From Cordylochernes scorpioides (lineage: Eukaryota > Arthropoda > Arachnida > Pseudoscorpiones > Chernetidae), in the NCBI GenBank assembly GCA_030710605.1, contig CP092879.1:46866374-46930373 (forward strand): a DNA stretch of 64,000 nucleotides, in the 5' to 3' direction. This document shows positions 43,417 through 55,202 of the stretch, in pieces; position 1 is the stretch's first letter; the number at the start of each line of letters is the position of its first letter. The notes beneath the pieces are model-generated. The model was not told the origin of the DNA, did no database searches, and worked only from the letters and a program-made list of their open reading frames with translations. Position numbers and translations under genes: made by a program.

Positions 43417-44339
43417 GTAGGTCGTTTATTTGCATGTTTTTTTTACTACTTTACCATTACTTTTAGCAATTATATCTTTAATTTCTTCGTTTATTGACTT
43501 CTATATGCTTATTCTTCATATTTAGATTGTATATGGTATCTGTTTGTGGAATGTTGTAGTAAAGTAAACAAATCGCTGCCGGTAGAGAAGATACTGTGTT
43601 AAGACAATAACGATATTGTAGTTAGTGATTGTATTCTAATAGATATGGACATTGTCCAGCTGTCCCCATAATTCGATGACCATTACACTGGCCACTCCTG
43701 CTTAGCCAATCGATTTTAATGGAATTGCTCTCTTTCTCGTCTAGCTGCCCACGAGATGACCACTTCTGCCCTAGTTTCTTATCACATTTGTTTTCTTTAA
43801 CTCGACATTGTGTCTTTTTTTGAAACTTTGTTTTGATATCGTATACTTAATGATATTGTTTTCTAAATGGTTGTTTATAGGTTTTGAATTCGTTTCGTAG
43901 ATTCTAAATCGAGAGTATATTACTTAGTTGATCTAATTGAATTGGTATTTTAATGAGAGGATTTTGAAATAATTTTGCGAATTTTCATTCTTTTAAGATA
44001 TTCATACTTATTCTTAAGAATATTCTTTAAAAAATAAAACGTATTGCGTCATTTGTGTGTGTTGAGAATGTCGTTTGATTAATATTTGAGATAAATTTCT
44101 AACTGTTTATCTTTGTAATATTCTTGTCCCAATTTAAAATTCATCGAATTTATTTTGGTCTGATTCCTTTCAAGAAAGCTATACTAAACATTTATCGAGG
44201 TAATTTTTATCGCAGTTATAAAATACTGCATTTGATTAAGAAGAGAATCTCTCTTTATACATACATTTCAAATAAAAACGGTTTTACGTTATTAAACGTC
44301 ATTTTATGGTTGAAATGATATAATGATGAAATGATGTAT
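43417..44339 (+). other. start of LMO intron 1, unique AT-rich DNA
   Basis: Begins with donor GTAGGT. No repeats recognised until 44340. The intron continues to the window end, so it is at least 20.5 kb and contains all following elements. Confidence 0.6.
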
Positions 44340-44490
44340 GTTTAAAAAGATACAGTTACTTCAACTACTCTTTATTTATTTTCTCCTCGACGTTTCAGTC
44401 ACTTCTTGTCACCCTTCATAGAGGAAAATCAGGGAGTCGCTGAAACTTAGGGAAGAAAATAAAAGATGTGATTGAAGTAATTGTATATTT
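44340..44490. mobile_element. short foldback element
   Basis: ATACAGTTACTTCAACTACT and GATTGAAGTAATTGTAT are inverted. The minus strand has ATGAAGGGTGACAAGAAGTG and ACTGAAACGTC, again stem plus GAAACGTC. Confidence 0.6.
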
Positions 44491-44540
44491 TAGATAAGAT
44501 TTTACGTTGATGATTCTAAATGTTTTCAGTTAACAGGATA

Positions 44541-45602
44541 TACACTCATGGACAAAACTTGAGGAAGTGTAAAGTCTTTATTATTGCCAGTCGTCCGTTA
44601 TTGTTATTTTTTAATAGACGGAGGTAATTTTGTTCACACTGCGTTTTGGGACTGACATGTGTCTTCAATAAAGGTCGCTGTGTATCAAATATCTTTCAAA
44701 ATTATTGTCTGAATCCCGAAATGACTGCTAAAAGGTACAACTTCCTTAAGTTTTGTCTATGAGTGTATCTTTCAGAGTTTTTATCTGAATCCCGATAGAC
44801 ATGCTTAGATGTACAACTTCCTCAAGTTTGTCTATGAGTGTATCTTTCAGAGTTATTGTCTGAATCCCGATATACATGCTAAAAAGTACAACTTCCTTAA
44901 GTTTTGTCTATGAGTGTATCTTTCAGAGTTATTATCTGAATCCCGATATACATGCTAAGATGTACAACTTCCTCAAGTTTGTCTATGAGTGTATCTTTCA
45001 GAGTTATTGTCTGAATCCCGATATACATGCTAAAAAGTACAACTTCCTTAAGTTTTGTCTATGAGTGTATCTTTCAGAGTTATTATCTGAATCCCGATAT
45101 ACATGCTAAGATGTACAACTTCCTCAAGTTTTGTCCATGAGTGTATCTTTCAGAGTTATTGTCTGAATCCCGATATACATGCTAAGATGTACAACTTCCT
45201 CAAGTTTTGTCCATGAGTGTATCTTTCAGAGTTATTGTCTGAATCCCGATATACATGCTAAGATGTACAACTTCCTCAAGTTTTGTCCATGAGTGTATCT
45301 TTCAGAGTTATTGTCTGAATCCCGATATACATGCTAAAAGGTACAACTTCCTTAAGTTTTGTCCATGAGTGTATCTTTCAGAGTTATTGTCTGAATCCCG
45401 ATATACATGCTTAGATGTACAACTTCCTCAAGTTTGTCCATGAGTGTATCTTTCAGAGTTATTGTCTGAATCCCGATATACATGCTAAAAGGTACAACTT
45501 CCTTGAGTTTTGTCCATGAGTGTATCTTTCAGAGTTATTGTCTGAATCCCGATATACATGCTAAGATGTACAACTTCCTCAAGTTTTGTCCATATGAGTG
45601 TA
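44541..45602. mobile_element. mariner-like MITE with expanded right terminal unit
   Basis: Left end TACACTCATGGACAAAACTT. After one copy of the body, the right terminal unit (TTTCAGAGTTATTGTCTGAA, TCCCGATATACATGCTAA, GTACAACTTCCTCAAG, TTTTGTCCATGAGTGTA) repeats about 11 times at 76 bp. Alternating unit types (AAAAGG versus AGATG before TACAAC) suggest a two-unit repeat in the first part. Confidence 0.88.
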
Positions 45603-46759
45603 AATAACTCAATATTTGCTATATATATATATTCTAAGAAACAAACAGAAAACACAGAGAAGTAAGATTGTAGATGAAAGAGGATACTGTCTACTAACCG
45701 ATGGATTGAAGAGAGAATGATTAAAACATCTAGATGATAATTGCTTATATCTAATTAAGAGGTATAATTAGCACATCAAATGTACTTAATTATATGGAGA
45801 TTAAGCTTAATTGAACAAATTAGTCTTTTTAAATTCCAAATGTCGTGTGAGCACTTTTCTATGTGGACGACAGACATCATGACAACTTCCAATAATGAGA
45901 CTTAAGGAATTTCTGATGCTATAATAAGAACCGCAGAATCAAACTTGAGAACTAGTCGACTCCAAGTTTCATGAAAGAGAGAGATAACAAAATTCCGCTT
46001 CTTAAAGCTCTAATACTGTATTGGACGATTCTGCTTATATATGCTACACTGAAAGGTGAAATCTTAGATATGGTAGTCAAGAAAACTATGTACATAAGCT
46101 TTTAGGAGAGTAGAATTACGTATAAATATAAATTAACGTGATAATCTCTCCTGTTGAAGGACTGACAAGTCCGAAAGCTTGAAAATAAAAAGTTACACAA
46201 GAAACTTTACCTTGGAAGCTTTATTTATCTTATAATATAAATATTATAGTTACATCGTTGTAATTATACCTTTTTAATAGTTTTTCAAATGCGAGTGTTT
46301 TCGAGGTAAATATTACAATTACAATTATTTTATTTTCAAAGCGCTATATCCCGAAAGGGATACTTGCGCCAAACAAGGAGAAAAGTTTATTTACATAAGT
46401 TGGAAACTTATTTTTATCACAGTAAGACTATCGATGCAACAAGATTTAAAACAAGTCAGAAACAAATTTAATAATATGATAAAGAAAGCACAAAGAGAAA
46501 TAGTTTGAAAAATTTCATCGAAGAAAATGAATCAAATGATCCTTTTGGTAACGCATATAAAATTTTCAATTAACAAATAATTTATTTAAATCTCAACGTT
46601 TCACTGACTCGATGTCACACTAAAACTTCGAGAATGAAATAAATTATTGGCTAATATGTAGCTATTATTTTTTTCCAAATCAACTTCCAATCAACAAATA
46701 ATCTTCAAAAATATAAATATTAGAAATTATTTGTGTGATTTCAATAATAATATAAACAA
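45603..46759. other. LMO intron; weak matches to dispersed elements
   Basis: 46000-46130 (GCTCTAATACTGTATTGGAC...GAGTAGAATTACGTAT) matches 32130-32235. At 46150-46190 a hairpin CTGTTGAAGGACTGACAAGT CCGAAAGC resembles the 49.8-kb satellite unit. Nothing coding. Confidence 0.5.
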
Positions 46760-47040
46760 AAACTTAATAGTCGAAACTATTATAGACGCGTATGATTCTT
46801 TTGAAAATTAAACAATTTCTACTGCCCTTACTGCAATGGAAAAAATATTGGGAGGGCCTGGCTCATCAGTGGTGAACCCTCCCAGCGGTTTCGCCAGTTT
46901 AATCTACCATATCGCTGTTATATTGCATTTTTGGAACTTCCTTTTATATTGATACTGATGCTAGACTCTTGGAATGGGTATTTTAGATGAACTATGGACA
47001 TAAGCTTTGAGGACAGCAGAATTACATACAATTATAAATA
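46760..47040. mobile_element. CCTCCCAGCGG-family TIR element, partial
   Basis: GAAACTATTATAGACGCGTA, ACTGCCCTTACTGCAATGG, CTCATCAGTGGTGAACCCTC and CAGCGGTTTCGCCAG match 58497-58822; the right arm is absent. Confidence 0.72.
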
Positions 47041-47479
47041 TAAAAACTTAATAGATTTGATGGAGATAAAGACGTCACCCTATTTTTGTATGAGGTCGCG
47101 TTTATATATATATATATATATTAAAAAAACGAGGAAAACTACAATCAAGTTGCTTATCTTGAAGCACTTTAACGATAAGCAATTTTTCATTTAAATTAGC
47201 TAATTATTTTAATATGTTTGAAAAAAATTGTCAGTGAATATTATAAATAATTAAAATAATTAGAGATGATAAATATTTCTATATTTGACATGTAGATAGG
47301 AATAAATTTTAGGTTTAAAAATAGCAAATTATTGCGCAAACATGTACGTCTGGAGCTGAAAATGATAATGATAAATAAACGATAATGATAATAAAAAGAA
47401 TAACTTCGTTCATTGTTATTCTAGATAGATATATTCGTAGAACGAATAATCATCTATCTCAAGGGACGACAACCTAAAA
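47041..47479. other. no gene recognised
   Basis: AT-rich; short (TA)n at about 47103. Confidence 0.45.
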
Positions 47480-47741
47480 GTACTAATGGTATCAAACTTT
47501 ACAGAAGCCATGTCGATAAAATATAAACTGATGATGCTATTTGAGCATTAGAAATAAACGTATTCTTTTATTTCGACTAAATTGAGAGAGATTTCAAACC
47601 AAGAGGCTTTTCTTAACGGTCTTTTTGTTTGAAAGATAACCTAGTTTGGTTGAAAAAAAGTAACGAATTAGTTTAGATCTGGTGTGAATATATTTAAACT
47701 GAATAATCGGAAAAGTCAAAAATTACAATTTATAAAATTTC

Positions 47742-48020
47742 AAAGTTTTTAAAGAGCCAAAAAATATTTTCTTGCCAACAATAAATAGTACTCGCATAAA
47801 TAAATATTTTTGGGGAAATAAAGATTGCGGTTAAAAGAAAGTACAAGTGGTTGAGAGATAAATTCGGTTCTTTAGTGCTCGTTAATCGATTCAGAAAGAT
47901 TTTTAAATGTTTTTAAAATAAAATAAATGATATTTGCGTATGGAACTATATAAAGAGCCGCAGATTCACAACCAAAGAGCCGCATGTGGCTCGCGAGCCG
48001 CAGTTTGCCAACCCCTGGTG
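47742..48020. mobile_element. hAT-like MITE
   Basis: Right end GCCGCAGTTTGCCAACCCCT matches CAGGGGTYGGCAA in reverse. GAGCCGCATGTGGCTCGCGA and AATAGTACTCGCATAAATAA match the 21652 copy inverted. Confidence 0.75.
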
Positions 48021-48087
48021 TATCTATATCCATATAAAACTCAAATTTTGTCCAGTTGGTTGTTTAATAATAATTATAATAACTTTA

Positions 48088-48404
48088 GGGGGTCGGTGGA
48101 AGGCTGGTTAAACCGTTTGGTTTACGACCACTACGACCCGGGTTCGATCCCCGCATTGGACACTTTTTTCTGTTTAAAAAAAAAAATGCTCCAATGGCTC
48201 CCCGATTCTTACAAAAGTCCAACCCCACCAGCGAGTGCAAGTAACCAAACGGGGCTCTGGCACATTTGTAAGTGCAAAGTCGAACTGCTTTCACATGTGT
48301 AGACATGTGGTGCGCTTACAGTAAAAAGCAGTCGCTAACTTACCACCATGATTATCATGGCCTGTACCACGTGTACTAGGGATAAGCAAAAAAAATAATA
48401 ATAA
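48088..48404 (+). mobile_element. tRNA-derived SINE, full length with 12-bp target duplication
   Basis: GGGGGTCGGTGGAAGGCTGG (box A region), CCCGGGTTCGATCCCCGC (box B GGTTCGATCC), internal T/A tract, GTAACCAAACGGGGCTCTGG, CCATGATTATCATGG, GGGATAAGC and poly(A). ATAATAACTTTA flanks it on both sides. It is the best-preserved copy and shows LINE-type insertion. Confidence 0.92.
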
Positions 48405-48535
48405 TAACTTTATTTTTCAAAAAGGTTACAAGTTTTTTTCTAAAAAGTCTAACGAATGGTCAGTCTATTTACAAATTTTTATTTACAACTTCAACAAATA
48501 ATTACTGTAAAAGTAAACAAAGATATTTACATTTG

Positions 48536-48790
48536 CTATCTTGACTCCTGGTCAGTGCTGTGGCCCTTGCCGTTATGGTCCCCTGATGTCCTGCAGCTCT
48601 CCAGCAGTCTTTCTATGACTGGTGGCTCCTCGATAAAATGGTCCCCTGGCCTTGATCCATTGTTGTCTGTCAGGTCTCCTGTCATCTGCTCTAGGTCGTT
48701 CTCCTGGATCTCTTCTATGGTCGTCGTATCCCTGTGCTCCATGTCCGGTGTTCCACCTTCCTCGTTTTCACTTAATGATAATAATAATAA
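48536..48790 (-). pseudogene. 3' end of an unknown protein-coding sequence
   Basis: The minus frame encodes SLSENEEGGTPDMEHRDTTT, IEEIQENDLEQMTGDLTDNN, GDHFIEEPPVIERLLESC and ends DQESR-stop at 48536. Composition is coding-like and acidic. About 130 bp after the stop is AATAAAG (minus, near 48412), next to which the SINE inserted. It could be the C-terminus of a transposase or a processed host transcript; I do not recognise it. It is cut off upstream by a MITE at 48817. Confidence 0.4.
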
Positions 48791-48816
48791 GGAATCTAAT
48801 GATCATTTGGCGCATA

Positions 48817-49055
48817 TACACTCATGGACAAAACTTAATGAAGTGGAAGTCTGCTTTTGTGAAGGAGACAGAGTCAATTTTGTTCACACTCGGTTATCTC
48901 GTGTTTATTCAATAAAGATCACTGTGTATTAAATATCTTATAGTTAAGTAATATAGTTATAGTTAGTCTTATAGTTATAGTAATAGAGTTATTAACTGAA
49001 TCCCGATATATATGCTAAAAGGTACAACTTACTGAAATTTTGTTCATGAGTGTAA
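48817..49055. mobile_element. mariner-like MITE, complete
   Basis: TACACTCATGGACAAAACTT to AAATTTTGTTCATGAGTGTA. A short TATAGTTATAGT duplication lies near 48950. Confidence 0.82.
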
Positions 49056-49105
49056 ATCGAAATTCAATTTTGACCATTTTAAAAGTTGATTTTGAAAAAA
49101 AAAAA

Positions 49106-49414
49106 GAGTTTTTTTTGCTTATCCATTGTACACGTGGTACAGGCCATGATAATCATGGTGGGTAGAAGTAAGTGACTGCTTCTACTGTAAGTGCACCACA
49201 TTTCTACACATGTGAAATGCAGTTCGACTTTGCACTTACAAATGTGTCAGAGCCCCGTTTGGTTAATTGCACTCGCTGGTGGGGTTGGATTTTTGCAAGA
49301 ATCGGGGGCCATTGAAGCATTTTTTTATCAGAAAAAAGTGCCCAATGCGGGAATCGAACCTGGGTCGCAGCGGTCGAAAACCAACGGTTTAGACCATCCT
49401 TCCACTGACCCCCC
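49106..49414 (-). mobile_element. tRNA-derived SINE, full length
   Basis: Minus strand GGGGGTCAGTGGAAGGATGG, box B-like AGGTTCGATTCCCGC, and 3' end ACCATGATTATCATGG, GGATAAGC. Confidence 0.88.
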
Positions 49415-49839
49415 CAAGAAAAACGAGTATTTTATATATACTCGGATAAAAATGCGCTCGCAGAAAACCCGGACAATGCCCGCGAAGATATGATTTATTT
49501 AGTTTAAATATATTCACACAATATCTAAACTAATTCGTTACTTTATTTCGACCAACCTGGGTGATCCTTCGAACCAAAAGACCGTTAAGAAAAGCCTCTT
49601 TGTTTGAAATCTCTCTTAATTTAATCAAAATAAAAGGAAAGTTCTGATGTTTCAATTAGCATCAGCATCAATTTATATTTTATCGACGTGGATTCAGTAA
49701 TGTTTGATATGACAATAGTGTTTTATTGAAATAATACAATAGGTTTCTGGAGATGAGTTTATCTCCATTTTTATTAATATAATATCAAGCTTTCGGGCAT
49801 CTATGTCCTTCTACAGAAGTAGATAAAACGAATGAAAAT

Positions 49840-51500
49840 TATTTGTTTTTCTTACTCCTGTTAAAGGGCAGAGATGCCCGAAAGCTTGATATTTTTATTC
49901 GTTTTATATACTCTTTTAGAAGGGCAGAGATGCCCGAAAGCTTGATATTGTTATTCGTTTTAAATACTCTTATAGAAGGGCAGAGATGCCCGAAAGCTTG
50001 ATATTTTTATTCGTTTTATATACTCTTATAGAAGGGCAGAGATGCCCGAAAGCTTTATATTGTTATTCGTTTTATATACTCTTATAGAAGGGCAGAGATG
50101 CCCGAAAGCTTGATATTGTTATTCGTTTTATATACTCTTATAGAAGGGCAGAGATGCCCGAAAGCGTGATATTGTTATTCGTTTTATATACTCTTATAGA
50201 AGGGCAGAGATGCCCGAAAGCTTGATATTGTTATTCGTTTTATATACTCTTATAGAAGGGCAGAGATGCCCTAAAAGCTTGATATTGTTATTCGCTTTAT
50301 ATACTCTTATAGAAGGGCAGAGATGCCTGAAAGCTTGATATTGTTATTCGCTTTATATACTCTTATAGAAGGGCAGAGATGCCCAAAAGCTTGATATTGT
50401 TATTCGCTTTATATACTCTTATAGAAGGGCAGAGATGCCTGAAAGCTTGATATTGTTATTCGCTTTATATACTCTTATAGAAAGGCAGAGATGCCCGAAA
50501 GCTTGGTATTTTTATTCGTTTTATATACTCTTATAGAAGGGCAGAGATGCCCTAAAGCTTGATATTGTTATTCGTTTTATATACTCTTATAGAAGGGCAG
50601 AGATATGCCCGAAAGCTTGATATTGTTATTCGTTTTATATACTCTTATAGAAGGGCAGAGATGCCCGAAAGCTTGATATTGTTATTCGTTTTATATACTC
50701 TTATAGAAGGGCAGAGATGCCCGAAAGCTTGATATTGTTATTCGTTTAAAATACTCTTATAGAAGGGCAGAGATGCCTGAAAGCTTGATATTTTTATTCG
50801 TTTTATATACTCTTATCGAAGGGCAGAGATGCCTGAAAGCTTGATATTTTTATTCGTTTTATATACTCTTATAGAAGGGCAGAGATGCCCGAAAGCTTGA
50901 TATTTTTATTCGTTTTATATACTCTTATAGAAGGGCAGAGATGCCCGAAAGCTTGATATTATTATTCGCTTTATATACTCCTGTAGAAGAGTATAGATGC
51001 CCGAAAGCTTGATATTGTTATTCGCTTTATATACTCTTATAGAAAGGCAGAGATGCCCAAAAGCTTGATATTGTTATTCGCTTTATATACTCTTATAGAA
51101 GGGCAGAGATGCCTGAAAGCTTGATATTGTTATTCGTTTTATATACTCTTATAGAAAGGCAGAGATGCCCGAAAGCTTGATATTTTTATTCGTTTTATAT
51201 ACTCTTATAGAAGGGCAGAGATGCCCTAAAGCTTGATATTTTTATTCGTTTTATATACTCTTATAGAAGGGCAGAGATGCCCGAAAGCTTGATATTGTTA
51301 TCCGTTTTATATACTCTTATAGAAGGGCAGAGATATGCCCGAAAGCTTGATATTGTTATTCGTTTTATATACTCTTATAGAAGGGCAGAGATGCCCGAAA
51401 GCTTGATATTGTTATTCGTTTTATATATTCTTATAGAAGGGCAGAGATGCCCGAAAGCTTGATATTGTTATTCGTTTTATATACTCCTGTAGAAGAGTAT
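49840..51500. repeat. 56-bp hairpin satellite (about 29 units)
   Basis: Unit TTATAGAAGGGCAGAGATGC, CCGAAAGCTTGATATTGTTA, TTCGTTTTATATACTC. Each unit has the stem GGGC-AGAGAT-GCCC followed by GAAAGC. The first and last units read CTGTTAAAGGGC or CTGTAGAAGAG. A similar single hairpin occurs at 5606-5640 and 46150. It is unrelated to the 56-bp repeat at 780. Confidence 0.95.
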
Positions 51501-52351
51501 AGATGCCCGAAATCTTGAGATTGTAATAATAAAAATGAAAAAAGAAACACATCTACAGAAACCTGTTGTTTTATATAAATTTATATCAACAGGAGATTTG
51601 AATCAAGTAAATTGTTGTTTCATAATTCGCTACAGAGAGAGTTATGGTAATTCAACACCATCAACTCAGTGAGTTTCCAGCTTAATTCCGAAGAGAGTGA
51701 AGGCCATTGATGAGCGAGATTAAAAATTATCGAGCGACTAATTAGCGGGATTAAACTTGTCAAATTGCTGAGGGAGTATGGATGATTCATCTTCTTCCTA
51801 GCCACCACAACCATCCTAATCCACAGGATTAACTCTGTCTTAATCTCCTTTAAAGAAAGAGCAGTAGATATATTTCACCTGGTCAGATGATTAATTGAGA
51901 TTGCGAAGAGACAATAACGCACCATCGAAATTTCATCGCGAAATACGTGGTGTCGCTGGAGACCCGCTGTCGATTCTCCACCAAACTCTGCAGCGGTGGC
52001 AGAAGCGCCATGTACATTGTACATAGTTGTGTTTATCTAAATTAATTTTAAAAACAATAGTACAGACTGTGTACTTTTGCATATATTGACAAGATGCTAA
52101 TAAAATTATGTTAATTATCTAAATATTAAAAATAAAACTATTCTATATACAGTTACGAGCGTCTTTCCTCATCTCCTAATCAATCAACCAACTCTGTTAC
52201 CGTTTGCTTTTTTCAGGTCGCTCCCTAAATAAATGCATATATTAGATAATAACCAAATGGAATCCTCTCTTTCTCTTTCCCAGTAAGAGACGCCTACGGA
52301 AGCCTACAGTACATAGACACATAGGCTATAGTTATTAACTAACATATGCAA
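51501..52351. other. no gene recognised; part of a Helitron possible
   Basis: 51950-52020 (GAGACCCGCTGTCGATTCTC, GCAGCGGTGGCAGAAGCGCC) is GC-balanced but has no frame. 52146-52215 is shared, inverted, with 13978-14035. Some of this may be the body of the Helitron ending at 52447. Confidence 0.4.
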
Positions 52352-52447
52352 TTAATTAAGGCGCCAATTTATAATTGTAACAAATAGTATTTGAATCAAA
52401 ACATTCAATCGGGTAAAACACGGGCGTTGCCCGGGTCATTCGGCTAG
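52352..52447 (+). mobile_element. Helitron 3' end
   Basis: GTATTTGAATCAAAACATTC, AATCGGGTAAAACACGGGCG, hairpin CGGGCGTTGCCCG, TCATTCGG and CTAG followed by T. Identical to the end of the Helitron at 59960. The 5' end was not found. Confidence 0.78.
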
Positions 52448-53419
52448 TTATATATAAGCACGAATATTTAATTTTAAAAATAGAATAAACTTAAGATATA
52501 ATTCTACTGTCCTAAAAGCTCAGGTTCATAGTTTATTTAAATACCATAAATAAGTTTGAAGATATTTATCTATTAAATAATTGCATAATAAACTTTCAAA
52601 AATAGCATTTTCAATAAAAAATAATTTATTACAAAAAAGTAAATATCATAGTTAAAAATAGATCCTTTATATTTTTATAAATTATATTATATTAATATGT
52701 TTTACACATCATCTGTTCATTTACTTATTGTTTAATTCTTATCTATTGGATCTCACTTATTGACATTGTGGGTTCAATTTACAAGTTTTGCCGAAGAATT
52801 CCAAGTGTTTAGACGCTTGAATTGGACTTAATGAAAATTTTACCCCTAAAGAATTCCACAATTTGTTGTAATTAAGCCTAAAGATTAGATACCAAAAGAC
52901 AATTCTATCAATTTAAATCAATTTTATTCACTTTCTAGAAACAAAATCACAGAACAACCTAAATTAGAAACAATTACGGTTCAATAAATCTATTTTAATG
53001 AAAATGCAACCAACCTTAGAGACATGAAAGATATTTAGTCAAATATTAGTAAAATAGTTTAGCAGGTTATATTCGTTGACGTTTTATTAATTACTTTAAT
53101 TATTCTAAATTCCTTTCACAATTAGAGAGAGAGAATTCGAAAATAAAACACAAAATAATTAATTAATATTGAAATATGAATAACATGAATTAATATAATA
53201 ATCCAAGCGAATATTTTAACGATATTTTTACAAATGGGGAAACAAATATTATTCTATTACTTTCAATAATGGATGAAACATATTGGGAATTATTTTGTTA
53301 ATCAGTGGTGAACATTCCTAGCATTTTCATCAGTTTAATCTTCAAATTGTTCTTCTATTATTTAGAATCCCCAGTTCAGAAGTGAATAATAAGATATCTC
53401 TTATAACCTTGTCAGCTAT
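52448..53419. other. AT-rich LMO intron, nothing coding
   Basis: 53255-53390 has diverged pieces of the CCTCCCAGCGG family (GGATGAAACATATTGGGAAT, ATCAGTGGTGAACATTCC). Otherwise unique. Confidence 0.45.
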
Positions 53420-54267
53420 ATGCACTCATGGACAAAACTTAAGGATGTAGAAAGTCTTTGTTATCGCCTGTTGTCCGTTTCTTTTTTGAAGAGACAGAGG
53501 CAATTTTGCTCACTCTTATCCACCATACAGCTACAATTGTGTACTGTTCATCTCTTATATGAATTTACATGATAAGATTCAATTATAGAGATGTGTTGGA
53601 TGGGAATTTTCTCTATTACCATTTTATAGATTCCTATGCATTCATGGACAAAACTTAAGGAAGTGGAAAATCTTAAATGTCTCCGGTTGTCTGTTTTTTT
53701 TTTTTTTTTTTGGAAAGACAGAGGGAATTTTGTTCACTCTTGGTTATCTTGTGTGTCTTCAATAAAGGTCGCTGTGTATTAAATACCTTTCAGAGTTATT
53801 GTCTGAATCCCGATATAGATGCTAATAAGTACAACTTCCATATGTTTTGTCCATGAATGTAAATACACCAATAGAAAAAGAGAGGTTTATGTTTGTTCCG
53901 CATGGATTTCGACAATATTTAACCTATCCAGATAAAACACTTTGTCACTATATAGAGTTAGGTATGTAAATATACAAATATACAGCTATATGCAAATCAA
54001 TCCAACAACAGGCTAATTGGCATTTTTCGTTAGTCACAAATACGTTTCCAATATACATTCATAGAGAAAACTTGAGGAAGTTTTACCTTTTACATGTATA
54101 TCGGAATTCAGACAATAACTCTGAAGGATATTTGATTCACAATGATCTTTATTGAAGATACACAAGATAACCTTGTGTAAACAAAATTGCCTCTTTCTCC
54201 TTAAAGAAAAAAAAAAGATGACCGGTGACAAGACTTTCCACTTTCTTAAGTTTTGCTCACGAATGTA
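53420..54267. mobile_element. three mariner-like MITE copies
   Basis: A left half at 53420-53520 (GCACTCATGGACAAAACTTA), a complete copy at 53636-53861 (TTCATGGACAAAACTTAAGG to ATGTTTTGTCCATGAATGTA), and an inverted complete copy at 54054-54267 (TACATTCATAGAGAAAACTT to AGTTTTGCTCACGAATGTA). The complete copies are about 215-225 bp. Confidence 0.85.
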
Positions 54268-54380
54268 TTTGACCTTTCCGGATGGGTTTTGACACAACAT
54301 ATATATATATATATATATATAGTTAGATCTCTGGAAGGAGTTACTGCTGTAGTATATTAACCTCGAAATAAGTTGATAAG

Positions 54381-54443
<63 letters not shown>

Positions 54444-54446
<3 letters not shown>

Positions 54447-54653
54447 GTTACGTTGTTAATTTTTATTGTTATTAATTATAAATATATAATTAACTTGAGG
54501 ATGTATTAGAAGTAAAGGATTTTTTTTTCTCTCTCTATCTACAAATTAATAACATTTTACAAATTTTATAATTTGAATTTAAATGATCATAATAGTGAAG
54601 ATAATCTTAATACAAAACTGGACTATAAAATTAAATAACTATTTATTATTATA
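54444..54653 (+). repeat. left terminal repeat (pLTR-like) of the Penelope-like element
   Basis: GACGTTACGTTGTTAATTTT to TAACTATTTATTATTATA, identical by eye to 58191-58400. It is preceded by (TA)n, whereas the right copy is preceded by element sequence (GTAATA), consistent with a left repeat truncated on insertion. Confidence 0.93.
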
Positions 54654-55202
54654 ATTAATTTAGATTTAGCTTGCTAATCTAATCAAATCTAATTGATATA
54701 AGTTATCATTATTATCAGTTTGCTCCTTAAGTTTTAAAATTAGAATCACTGTTATAATTTTGTTATATAGTTTCTACACTATATTAATTCATATGAGCTT
54801 GCTCTATGATATATTTTTTATATATAACATAATATACAAATTAAATTATATTAGATATTCTAATATAAATAAATCTTCATACAAATTTTAATTATCTTTC
54901 ATTGTTTGATTATTAAAAAGTAAATTATAAAAGTAATTCTAGAAAAAATAACTTCAGAACTTTTGGTTTTTTTCAGTGTTTAGTTAGTTTAAAGATGTTT
55001 TTTTTATTAGTTATTCTTAAAAATATAACAGATAACAAACAGTAATATCTATATATTTATAGATTAATTATTCAATTTATTACAAATTTTATCACCACAA
55101 AAACAATTAAGAAAAATATATTTAAAAATTCATAAGAATAACAAACTAAAAAAACTAAAAAAAACTACAAACATATTAGTGTTAGCACCTCTTTTATGTT
55201 AA

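Larger units (their letters stand above)
47480..49720. repeat. large inverted repeat (arms about 220 bp, about 2.2 kb overall)
   Basis: GTCGATAAAATATAAACTGA, AAATTGAGAGAGATTTCAAA, AAAAGTAACGAATTAGTTTA on the left (to about 47700) face TAAACTAATTCGTTACTTTA, TTTGAAATCTCTCTTAATTT, TCAATTTATATTTTATCGAC on the right (from about 49500). Identity is roughly 80% by eye. Between the arms lie a hAT-like MITE, two SINEs in opposite orientation, a mariner-like MITE and a coding 3' end. It may be an old TIR transposon filled with later insertions, or an inverted duplication. Confidence 0.7.

Noticed and set aside
47934..48302. 122-residue frame on the + strand
   Set aside because: It runs through a hAT-like MITE and the SINE; the peptide is repeat-derived.
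54444..54653. Hammerhead ribozyme in the Penelope-like terminal repeats
   Set aside because: I looked for CTGANGA...GAAA on both strands of the 210-bp repeats and found none.
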